Source: Bettongia penicillata ogilbyi (taxonomy: Eukaryota > Chordata > Mammalia > Diprotodontia > Potoroidae). Taken from it: DNA of 64,000 nucleotides. Numbering within the stretch: the stretch's first letter is position 1; each line of letters opens with the position of its first letter. Positions 47,830 to 58,312 of the stretch are shown one piece after another. Location: positions 992,001 through 1,056,000 of the forward strand of contig JAJHZJ010000270.1 of NCBI GenBank assembly GCA_023548195.1, written 5' to 3'. The position numbers and the translations under genes are program-made. The notes below the pieces were generated by a model. That model saw nothing but the letters and a program-made list of their open reading frames with translations, was not told the DNA's origin and made no database searches.

Positions 47830-49264
47830 TATTGGTAGGTAGAGCACTGGACTTGGAGTCAGGGAGACCTGAGTTAGAACCCTTTCTTAACCATCAACTG
47901 GTGATCTGACCTTGACTAAGGCACAACTCAATTTTTCATCTGTAAAATGGGCATAATTAGTAGTGCCTATGTCCCAGGGTTCTTGTGAGGGTCAAGTGAG
48001 ATAACAGTAGAGCACTTGGCAAATCTTAAAATATGGTATAAATGTTAACTCCATGATTACTGTTATTTTTATTATTAATTAGCTGGAGTCTGTGAGCTGC
48101 AGATTAGTGTAAGCCGTCAGATTTGGGTATTTGGTTATCTTTCTAGGATCTCTGCGGTGCTGTTTTCATTAAACAGCTCTGACTCAGAAGGGAATCGATG
48201 CATAAACTCTCTTTGACTACCCACATTTGTAGCATTTCTTTGACTAGCCACATCTGTACAGTTGGATGCTGGGAGTTCTGCCTCCCTACCCAGTACCCTT
48301 CACCACAGGAACAAGTTCAGTTCTCCTTGTTTCAAATAAATTGTAGAAGGGGAAGATTTGATTCTATTGTGTCTTTTTTTTTTTAATCCTTGAAAAGTTA
48401 CTTATTTTCCCCCCTAAACCATGAGACGGACACAGTGTTTGCTGCCAACCTCAGGGTTCTTTTAGAATTAAGATACCTGCAAAGCCTTCTTTCAGTATGA
48501 TCCAAGGATAAACTTGCTCAGCTATAGAGTGATCCCAAAGTGGAACTGTTTCTGAAAGTAGTGAATTCCTCATCCCTAGAGCATTGGGGAGATAAAAATG
48601 TATGAGAACAGTTGAAGAGATAGAAATACAGATGGGCAGGTGTGGAGAGAAATGGATGGACATAATTTTCAGATGTCATAGAGAGTCCTCTTATTGAGGC
48701 CCCTGTTGAATGGGCAGCTCTGCCATCTCTCCTAACCATGTCCCCAGGCAGAGGAGATGGCTACCTTTGTAGGTGGTATGATTTAAGAGCCACTTTTGGT
48801 GGGGGTTAGGGTGTGAGACTAGGAGGTGGAAATGGTGCAAGGAACTCAGAGGACCACAGTGGGACCTCCTGCCCTTGCACTTCTGATGAAAGCCCAAAGT
48901 GTTCTTGGTACAGAGAAATGGGAACTCTGCCTGTAGGGGGTATGGAAGGAAAAGCATTAGAACCTATTCCTAGGTGCAAGTCTCAACTCTAACATTTTCT
49001 ACCTGAGTTCAGGTCCTTGCTACAGATACATCCCAGCAAGTCTCTGACTCTTCATCTATAAAATGGAAGTGATGATACTCACAGCCCTCTACTAAAGTCC
49101 TACCTTAATGCTGCTATAGTTTCCCTCCCTGTAATACCCACTTAACTTTTATTTGCATTTGTGAGCTGAAACTCTCGAACTGCTATTCCAGTTTCTAAAG
49201 GAAAGATCTGTGGGTCTTCATGTCTAATGCTGTAGCTTATGAGCCCCTACCAGTGTACTTCCCT

Positions 49265-49480
49265 TTAACAGCCATCGGATACAATTAGCTTGATGTTAGG
49301 GGAAACTTCCTAACTATCGGAGCTGTCCAAAGTACAGTTAGCTGCCTTGGGAGTTAAAGGGTTCCCCTTCACTGAAGGTCAGTTAAAAACTAGATGAGGC
49401 AAGACTAGTGGGACCCTAGATGAAGTTATTACTGAGAGTGGTTCAGAAACCTTAGGTCAGCTGGTCTCCTTGACCCCAGT
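49265..49480 (+). repeat. L3/CR1 LINE 3' end
   Basis: 'aaacttcctaactatcgg', 'agctgtccaaagtacagt', 'gctgccttgggagttaaagg' and 'ccccttcactgaaggtcag' follow the L3 3' consensus as I know it (failure to heal, reading toward 'ggtcccttccaa'). A second, weaker tail lies at 54640-54840. Confidence 0.6.
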
Positions 49481-50574
49481 TTATCTGGAATTTGGGGTTT
49501 TCTTTTGTTACCAGAAACGTTTTAGAGGGATTTCTTGTTCAGTTTTTGGTTGCATGAATTGGTCCCTAAAGTTCCTTCCTGCTCGGTCTCTGGTAACGAC
49601 TTTGGGATCCATGATAACTCTTTGGGTACCTGAGAAAAGGTGTTAGAGCCTATATAAAGCTTTTCTTGATCCTTCCCGCTGCCCAAATGTTGGCATTTAT
49701 TCCCTCAATTTTATTTATTTGTTCATTCTTGGTCTAGAAATGTGATTTCATTGGTATAAGGAACTCCTAGTATGGAAACTCCTTCCATAGGTACGGATCA
49801 GAAATTGGTCTGTAACATAGAGGGTTGCCTGGTACATCTCCCAGTTTGTTTTTCCTGTCTGAAAAGTTTTGTAATTTTGTCCAGACAAGGAACTCTCAGT
49901 TGTGGAAAGTCCATCCACAATGCTGATGATAAAGATAGGAAACTGTCTGACAGTTATGGACCTAGAGAGTTGCCTTGGGCACAGGGTTAAATGACTTGCT
50001 CAGGGTCTCCCAACTGGCACATGGCAAAGGCAGGATATAAACCGAGGCCTTCCTTAACTCCAAGTCTGGCCTCCTGTCCACTGTGCCTTGCTGTCTCCTA
50101 TTACTTTGATCTCTTGAATTACTTTGTGTTTATTTATTCATAAACATATATTGATTCCCTATGTCAAGTACAATAGAAGGTCCTTGGAGACCAGTTCTCC
50201 CATTTTTAGGTTTGGAAATCTCCAGTGCCTAGCACCGGGGGGACACTTAATAAGTATGTGTGGCAGTTACATGGAGAAAGGGCTTCTTCCCGGCATCAGT
50301 GGAGAGGTGTCGCTTTCCTCCTCTGTAAGATGGAGGTGGTGGGATGCAGTGACTCCTAGAGTCCCTTACAGCTCTGACTCTACAGTGTCATGAGGGAATG
50401 CCTGTTGAACCTACTCCACAGGGCTGCTTTCAAGGAAAAGTACTTTATCAGTGCTTACACACTCATCAGCATAATGGAAAGAGTCCTGGCCCTGGAGTCC
50501 AATCCATCCTGTGACTGTTGCTGCCTGGGTAACCATATTTATTTAACCTCCCTGGGGCTCAGTTTCTTCCTTTA

Positions 50575-50812
50575 TAATAGCTAGCATTTGTGTAGTGCTG
50601 GGCATATAAAACAGTCTACACATATCCTACTTGCTCCTCAAAACAACCCTGGGAGATAGTACCCTTGTTATCCCCATTTAACAGATGAGAAAACTGAGGC
50701 AGGTTGAGGTTGAATGACTTGCTCAGAGTCGCAGAGCTAGTGAGTGCTTAGGGTCAGATTTGAACTTGGGTCTCAGGTCCAGCACTCTATCTACTGAGCC
50801 CCACCTGGGTAC
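50575..50812 (+). repeat. near-complete MIR-type SINE
   Basis: 'aatagctagcatttgtg', 'aacaaccctgggagatag', 'ttaacagatgagaaaactg', 'gcagagctagtgagtg' and 'agatttgaacttgggtc' appear in order. Confidence 0.8.
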
Positions 50813-53800
50813 CTCTATAATGAGAATGTGAGCTAGATGACCTTGGAGGCCCTCTGCAGTGAAGTCAATGCCCTGGGAAAGAGCGTGGACCTTGGGATTG
50901 TAGGAGGTGGGTTTGAGTCCCTGCTATATTGTTCTCTACTGTGTGGTAATAAGCATCGCCCCATTTCTCTGAACCAGGGCTGTTCCTCTGTGGGCAAGAT
51001 GGGGTGGCTGACATCCTGCTTGATGCAGAGGCAGGAATGCCTGGACTTGAACTCTGCCTCAGGCACAGACCATCTCCTTTCTCTTGGGCCTGTCTCCTCC
51101 TCGGTGACATGAGAGCGTTGGATGACGAGGGCCCTGAGGTCCCTTCCAACTCGGTCTACAATCCTCATCGTTATAACCTCATGTGTGTTTAATTGAAAAC
51201 ATTCGCTCTTTGCTTTTTATCTTTTCTCATGCCTAACCAGGAGATCCTGGAGTGTCCTTTGGGTAAGAGAGACATTTATGTGTTTTGCGTTTGTTTTTTT
51301 TTTAATAAGAAAGGAGCCTAAAACCCTGGAGGGATTTGATGACTCTTGATGGCATTTTTTTGGAAGCTGGTCCTAGCATAGGATGAGGTCTCTTCCCATG
51401 GCTGGGCGCTCCTCAGAAGGGCCACAATCATCCTCCAAGGAACGAATGATTAACTAGCTTAGAGGTCATGTTGCATGAGCTGGGTGCTCCCGCCCTGTTA
51501 TAAAGTGATTCCTAGCAAAACCCAAGACCAGAGTCCTCCTGCAGAAACAGAGTCAGAGTTAAAGCCTTCTGCCTCCAGGGAATCCAGGTGGGTGGGGGAG
51601 GGTGTAGGGAGAGTGGGTCCTTACAGCCAAACCTTCTGCCATACCAGGAGTCATGGTGTGGAATACTGGATGTGATTGCTCCTCTTGGGTTCAACGAACA
51701 CCGGAGACACAGGACACAATTTTGTATCCTCCTCTATTTTTTAATAAATCTTAAGTCTTCAGAAAAATCATAAATGTAATATTTAACATGGATCCCGGAA
51801 GCCCTAAAGGCAATACTTTAACCTTTTTATAGGTCAAAGACTCTAACCATTCATGCCCATCCTAAAACATATGAAGAAAACTAGGTGATTCCAGGAACCC
51901 AGCAGCAGGAAATAACAGGAACCAGCCAGATCCCCCAGGATGCCAGAAGTAATGTGGCCCAGCGGGGACCTTGGAAGTGAGGAATACCTGGGCTCAGGTT
52001 GGCCCTCAACATAGCCTGGCGGTGTGATTGAGCAGATCGTTTGAGCTCTCAAAGAGCTCTGGTTCTGAGGTCAGAAGACTTGGGTTCGAATTCTTTTGCT
52101 TGCTACCCATGAAACCTTGAACCAGTCACTCAGCCAGTCTGGGCTTCAGCCTCCTCTACAGTAGAATGAGTGGGTTGGACTTGATAGCTTCTGAGGTCCC
52201 CTCCAAAGTCCCTTCCGTAATCCTGTGATCCAGGCCAGCCTCCAGAACTGGAATACAGATAACTTGCTGATCTTTATCTGAGGAGAAAGTTTTCACACTG
52301 ATGAAATCACAGGTCTGGGACCCCCCCCCCTAAAAAAAACTCACCAAAAATTGCCAGATCCTACAGTGAGATTATCTGGTTAACAAGAAGATAACCCAGA
52401 AAATAACACTGAATGGAATCAATGTTTCACATACACTTGTAAGACAGGCCAATTCATCATATAATTAAGCATCTACTCTATCTTAGATGCTGTGTTCAAG
52501 AAAAATTTGGTATGTTGAGAAGTCAGCCCAAGTCAGCAAGAATTGAAGTGCTGATCATGTTTTAGAAGCTGGGCTAAGCTCTGCAAGTGCAAATTCAAGA
52601 AAAGAACACCAAGAGACCTGGGTTCGAGTTCTAGCTTGGCTCCAAACCCACAGCGCCATCTTGGGCCAGTCGCTTCATTCTCTGGACTTCAGTTTGGTTG
52701 TGTAGAAAGCACGCTAGCTCTTAAGTCAGAGGATCTGGCTTCAGATGCCATCTCTCGCCCCCTTGGGGACCTTAGTCTTATAACCCTCTCCCAGCCTCAG
52801 TTTCCTCAGCCAAAACACAAAGGGGTAGCCTCTAAAATTCCTACTGGCTCTCAGTCTGTGATCCCAGGACCCTGTGCCAGTTCTTTGGAGTACTAAAGAG
52901 GTATGAAATATGTCACTTTCCAATAGTTGCTTCTGTGAAAAGATCCCCAAAGAAAACCGAATTGAGGGTCTGCATGGAATTCTAGTGACATCACTCAGAA
53001 GTCCTAGGCTTTCACAATCATTTGCACATCACCAGATCCAGGGGATCCAAGAACTGTGTTCTCTTGCCTTTCTTTCTTCTTTTCCCCCTATTATTTTTGC
53101 TGAGAATGTAATAGAGTTCGACACCATCTCTACTTCCTTCCTCTTCTCCCATTTCTGTAAGCCTCACGTTTCATCTCCTGCTTGAACCACAACCAGTAAC
53201 TCTACGAGGGTACACGCCGACGTTGGCCCTGGACTCCCTCGGACTCGCAGGTTCCCAGACCTGGTATCCACTATGCCACATGATTGGTGTGTCCTGGGGC
53301 AAGCTCACTCTCAGGGCCACAGTTTCTTCATCTGTAAAATGGAAGATTTGGGCCAGATCATCTCCAAACATACTTCCAGGCCTCCAAGTCAATTACAGTA
53401 TTCAGAAGGTTCTTTGTGGTGGTAAAAAACTACATCAAAATATACAAATGTATTTCTGTGAGTTATAATCGTTGTAATTATCCATAATTACCTAAGTGCG
53501 ATTATGAATTATAATAATAGTTTCTATTACTAATGCCTTCCCCTGGCATCTACACAGATCACCCTCCCCCCCACCGCCTTATCTACTGCGCACAAAGCGT
53601 TGTTCTGTGTCATAAGAATTCCTGGGGTTTGGTGATGACATCTCATCTCCCCAGGAGAGGCTGAGGGTGAGGTAGCATATAGATTATTTTCCTCAGATCC
53701 AAGTGAAAAATTAAACAGTGAAAAGAATTTTCCTCCTTTTAAAATCTCTGATGCCTTCCAGCTGGGGTCTCATACAAAGAAGCCCCTTCGCTGGCCATGT

Positions 53801-54346
53801 TCTGGTTGGGCGGGGCTTCCAGAGGGGGGACCTTCTCTTTGCCACTGTTGTACCCTGCCAGGTTTTAAGTTTGATCTGAGCTGTGGCTATGCAAGAGCTC
53901 TTCTTTCTTTTTTAACATGGAGGTGGGTGGGTGTCAATGAAGCACCTACTATGTTCTGAGTTTCATGAATCGTACATATCAGGAATATTAGGGTCCTACC
54001 CTCTGGAAGCTTCTAGGGTCACCTGGAAGAAACATCAGGCTTATTCCCAGGAGCAGTGGGTAGAGGTTGGATGGCTTGACTTCCTCCATATGTTTTCTCC
54101 TGCCTCTCTGCCCTTGCCCAGTAAGTCCGTCTCCAATATCTGGAATGTTTTCCCTCCTCACCTTGGAACCCCCATCTCTCTTTAAAGCTTGACCCAGTTT
54201 CTACCTCCTTGAAGAGGCTTTTGCTGATTCCCCAAGTTGTTAGGGCCACCACCCCTTGTATTTATTTTGCATTTACTTCTCTGTCCCCAACCCCTACATG
54301 AATGTAAGGTCATTGAGGGCGTAGCACTTTGTCATGTCCTCAGCTA

Positions 54347-54600
54347 GGGCAGCTAGGTGGCACAGTGCATGTAGCATCAGGCCTGGAGTCAAGAAGGCTC
54401 ATCTTCATATGTTCATATCTGGCATCAGACACTCACTGGCTGTGTGACTCTGGGCAAGTCACTTTACCCTGTTTGCCTCAGTTTTCTCATCTACACATTG
54501 AGCCGGAGAAGGAAATGGCAAACTCCTCCAGTATCTCTGCCAAGGAAACCCCAAAAGGAGCCATGAATCATTGGGCACAAATGAACAGTAGCAGCAGTTC
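54347..54600 (+). repeat. full-length MAR1-type SINE
   Basis: Complete layout: GGGCAGCTAGGTGGCACAG head, 'ctgtgtgactctgggcaag', 'gcctcagttttctcatctac', then the diagnostic tail 'ggagaaggaaatggcaaact', 'tctgccaaggaaaccccaaa' and an (AGC)n-rich end. The head and tail together point to a marsupial. An inverted copy is at 58085-58312. Confidence 0.85.
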
Positions 54601-54639
54601 TTAGTGTCCAACCTAGACAAAAACAAAGCAAGCCTCTAA

Positions 54640-54840
54640 TGAAGGCAATTATAAGAAAGCAAAGTTAGACCTCCTACCAGTGAGAGCCCTCCTAGAGGGG
54701 ATTAGGTGTCTGGGAAGCAGTGAGTTCCCTTTCTTTGGAGGTCTTCATGCAGAGGCCTGTCAGGGATGTCCTAGAGATTACAGCCTGGATTCTGGTACCC
54801 CTGAGGCTTTCCACCTTTGAGATTCCATGAGTCTCTGAAG
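54640..54840 (+). repeat. L3/CR1 LINE 3' end
   Basis: 'gaagcagtgagttcccttt', 'ggaggtcttcatgcagagg' and 'cctgtcagggatgtcctag' give the L3 tail order. It sits 40 bases after the MAR1 element. Confidence 0.6.
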
Positions 54841-56002
54841 CACACCAGTAATCAGAAGTAGACCAATAGGAAGGACCACATGATGGAGAAGGTGCTGAGA
54901 GCTCTTAAGCACTTGGAGAAGGGAGAGGTTCTCCCAGTCCAGGTGATGAGGTGGCTGCCCAAAGAAGTGTCACTTGATCTGACCAAGGCAAAGGTGCTCA
55001 GAGCTGAGAGAAGATGGTGGCAATTCCCAGACCTCCAAGCAGTTATAGGATGTAAGATGCTTCCTTAAACCACAGCTGGCTTGGAGAAGAGAGAGCCACT
55101 TCTGATTTCTAGGTGGCACCTCGCATTTCAGCCTGGGTTTGAAGGCTGGATCTGCTGTGATACTGTACAAATCATTTCTTCTCTCCATGCCTTAGTTTCC
55201 TCATATGAACAATGAAGGGATTAGAGCAGAGGATCACTGAGGTCCCTTTCGGCTTGAACGTTCTTTGATTCTGAGCCTCTGGTTTGGTTTTGGGAGGGAG
55301 GAGAGTCATGAAGATAGATGAGGTGAACGTTAGTAACAGGTCCTCTTCCTCATTTTCCCTGACTCAGCAATTGTGCCACCCTCTCCCTGCCCCCGCCAGA
55401 TTGGTGAGGTCACCCAAACATCACCCAGATCCCTTTTGGCCTGAGTCAGAGCTTCTCTTCTGCAATAGCCTAATGTCCAGGATCTTCTTGGGGAAACCCT
55501 ACTCCTATGTCGTAGAGGGAATGTGACCTGGCCCATTCACCGGGGAAAGGAGCTTAGGAAGCAGTACTTCTGGCCATCAGCAGGGACCATTTCCCCTGGT
55601 TTTCTCAGGGTCACAGATTCAGGGCTGGAAGGGACCTCAGAGGGCTTGGAATCATGGATCCAGAGCCCCGAAGGACCTTCTAGGTTATCTCTCTAGGCAT
55701 TTTAAGTGAAAGAGAGGCTCACAGAAATGAAAAAAAAAACAGTTACCACGCGAATCAGGGGCAGCGAAGAGACTTGAATGTGGGTCCCCTGACTCCCAGC
55801 CCAACACTCTTTCCGCTGTGACCCCCAGCTCTTCCTCTGTGTTCTGTTTGGGATCACTTTCCCTTACTTTCTCACACCTGTCTGTCTTCTGCCTGCCTGA
55901 CCACCTTGACAGCAGCTGCTTGTCCCATCATTCTCTCCATTAACACCTCAGTTCTGGTGGTCCCTGAGGGTGAACAGCTAACTGGTCCTTCTATTAAGGA
56001 CT

Positions 56003-56160
56003 TCTGGAATGGACTGGAGTGAATTGGAAAGGAGTAGGAGAGGATGGGGGAGATTGGATGAGGATGGAGGGGAGTGGGTTGTCACCGAGAAGGAAGGAGG
56101 AAGACAGAGTGGAGGTACATGGGGTCCAGTGAGGTGGGATGGATTGGACTGGCCAGGGAT
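56003..56160 (+). repeat. purine-rich GGA/TGGA tract before exon 6
   Basis: About 150 bases dominated by G and A with repeated TGGA, GGAG and GATGG units, ending roughly 90 bases before the exon-6 acceptor. It is too degenerate to be a microsatellite. Confidence 0.6.
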
Positions 56161-56252
56161 GGGGTACAGGAGAGTTGCACGTTGGCTCTGGAAGGTTTCC
56201 TGTTTTGGTGAAGGTTTACCTTCTTGCCTTTCTGGTTCCCTCTCTTCTCCAG

Positions 56253-56393
56253 GGGCAGGAGCTGACGATCCGCCAAATTGCCCTGCTGGGCTTTCGGGAC
56301 CTGGTTCTCCTAAAAGTAAAGCTGGAGGAGATGCTTCCTGTGGGACAGACCAAGGTCCCATCATCCATCGTCCAGATGCTGCTCATTCTCCAG
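56253..56393 (+). CDS. PRR5L: PRR5L coding exon 6, residues 151-197
   Basis: The acceptor CTCTTCTCCAG ends at 56252 and the donor GTGGGG begins at 56394. The 47 codons open GQELTIRQIALLGFRDLVLL and close with PSSIVQMLLILQ, both conserved in PRR5L and recognisable in PRR5. Between them, around residues 174-184 (LEEMLPVGQTK), the sequence departs from the human version I remember, which is more leucine-rich there. The exon is 141 nt and phase 0 at both ends, so it could be skipped in frame, removing 47 residues of the domain. A purine-rich stretch lies just upstream. Confidence 0.97.
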
Positions 56394-57510
56394 GTGGGGC
56401 TGTGTGTGCCATCTGGGCCCGGAGTGGCCGGGACTTGGCAAGGAAGCAGGGTGGCCTCCCTGGACCACTTGCTAGCTCAGAAGTCACTTTGACCTCTCCA
56501 TGTTCTCATTCACATATGAGCTGGGCTAGGCTGGAGATACTTCCAGCTCAGGAATTCTGTGTCTCTTATCATTGTTGAGCATGGGTGCCAGGCACTTGGA
56601 CATAATCAGTGTTGTTTTTATGCTGTATTTAAATACCAGTCTGTTATTCCACCCAATTAAGCAATTTCTCCTAGTCCAATAAATGTTGTTTAAGCACCTA
56701 CTGTGTGCAGAGAGCATTAGTGCTATATAGAGCTGAAAGAGATAAAAAGTACAGATAAGACAATCCTTACCTCAGTGGATTCAGAAATAAAATTAAAAAG
56801 GTCATAAGTCAAAGACTCTCAGATCTTGGGCTGGAAGGGACCTTGAAAGACACTGAATCCAAGCCCTTCATTTTATAGAAGAGGAAATCGAGGCAGATGG
56901 AGATGAAGTGACTTGCTCAGGGTCAAACAGCTTAAGTAAGTGTCTGAGGAAGGATTTCAACCCGAGCCTCTCTGAGTACCTTCACCTCTGTGCCACGAGG
57001 GATAGACCAGGAGGACTAGGGACTTCTTTGCTCACCATTTCCCCTGGCATTAAAAGACAGGGACAATAGGGCATTCCTTGTCTCCTGGGAAGGAGATTAA
57101 ATCACAATGGAATAAGAAAGTTCTGTATTTTCTAGGGGGGCAGGCCTTCCCACAGTAGCCCCAGCTTGATCCCTGGGTACCTCTCAGAGACGTTGGTGTC
57201 CTTGGTGCCTCTCACCACTGTTCTTCTTCTAGGCTTTCCTGCCAAGCAGGCTCCCCCTCCCCTTCTGAATGGCTTGAAAAATGGCTGTGAGTAGTCTAGA
57301 GTTCGTTGTCAGGGTCTTTACCATCTCTTTTCCTAGGGAGTAGGGGAGGGGGTGTCCATATTTCCTGGATCAATAGGCAAAAGTGTGAGCCTGTTTCCAG
57401 GGGGCTCAGGCATCTGCTGAAAAGCTGTGTGGACAGGGTTGGCTTCGGGGAGTCAGAGGACCAGGTTCCAATCCCAGCTTTTCTACTTACTATGTCTGTG
57501 ACCCTTTGGA

Positions 57511-57616
57511 GACACACGCACACAAACACACACACACACACCCCTTTGGAGACACACACACAGACACATACACAGACACACACACACAGACACAGACACA
57601 CACACACACACACACC
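57511..57616. repeat. compound CA microsatellite with 40-bp duplication
   Basis: CCCTTTGGAGACACAC occurs at 57502 and again at 57542, so a 40-base unit at the SINE-CA boundary was duplicated before or during CA expansion. CA and GACACA units continue to 57616. Confidence 0.88.
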
Positions 57617-58084
57617 CTCTCTTAATAGTAGGAAAGGACCTCGAACACCATCTAGTCTTGTATCTAAATGACAAAGTGTCCTCCAGCCTTGGTTGCAACA
57701 CCACAGATGAAGGGGAGCTCTGTCATTTTGGGATCACTGCCTTAGGCCAAGCCTAACCCCACTTCTTTCCCCCTCTCACTCGCTGCTCGTAGTTCTTTCC
57801 TGTAATGCCAAGTGGAACAAGGCTAATCTGCACACGTCGGCCCTTCAGACACTGACTCACCACTCCCTTTAGTCTTCTTGTTTCCAGGGGGCTTGATCTG
57901 GAAGCCCTCTAGCAGCCCTGTCTCCCTCCTAAAATGGAGTCGTTGGACGACAACTGCAGACAGCCCTGGGGGCTATCCCTTCATTCTGGGCCCAAGGCTC
58001 CACCAATGGACCTGAGCTTGCCCTCTCTTCCTTAGGCAGTTACAAAGGGCAGGGGGTAGAGTGTTGGAACTAGGGAGATGAGAG

Positions 58085-58312
58085 TTCATTTTGGCTGTTC
58101 ATTTGTTTCAGTCAGGTCAAACTCTCTGTGACCCATTTAGGGTCTTTTTGGCAAAGATACTGGAGAGTTTGCCGTTTCCTTCTCCAGCTTATTTTACAGA
58201 TGAGGAAACTGAGGCAAACAGTCACACAGCTAGTAAGTGTCTGAGGCTGGATTGGAATTCAGGTCTTTCTGACTCCAGACCTCTCACTCTATCCAGTGCT
58301 GCCCCTCATTCA
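58085..58312 (-). repeat. MAR1-type SINE, inverted
   Basis: The + strand shows the reverse of the MAR1 tail ('ggcaaagatactggagagtt', 'gccgtttccttctccagc') leading into 'cagatgaggaaactgagg', 'cacacagctagtaagtgtc' and 'ctatccagtgctgcccc'. It can pair with the copy at 54347-54600. Confidence 0.75.

Larger units (their letters stand above)
47606..56252 (+). other. PRR5L: PRR5L intron 5
   Basis: An 8.6-kb intron, donor GTCAGT and acceptor CTCTTCTCCAG. Besides the separately listed elements it carries SINE or MIR pieces near 48950-49080, 49740-50095, 50460-50560, 50860-51180, 52040-52240, 52600-52870, 53240-53385, 55120-55270 and 55600-55830. A C10 run is at 52321-52330. Little that is repetitive is recognised in 48100-48940, 51190-51950 and 53400-54080. 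Confidence 0.8.

Noticed and set aside
47642..47909. Poly-Ser and poly-Val ORFs
   Set aside because: They are produced by the GTA triplet tract and the SINE after it.
56009..56578. A 189-codon + strand ORF, the longest in the window
   Set aside because: It overlaps exon 6 in the wrong frame and runs through the purine-rich tract and the splice sites. The PRR5L frame explains the conservation.
57296..57704. Cys-Val and Thr-His repeat ORFs
   Set aside because: They arise from the CA microsatellite on both strands.
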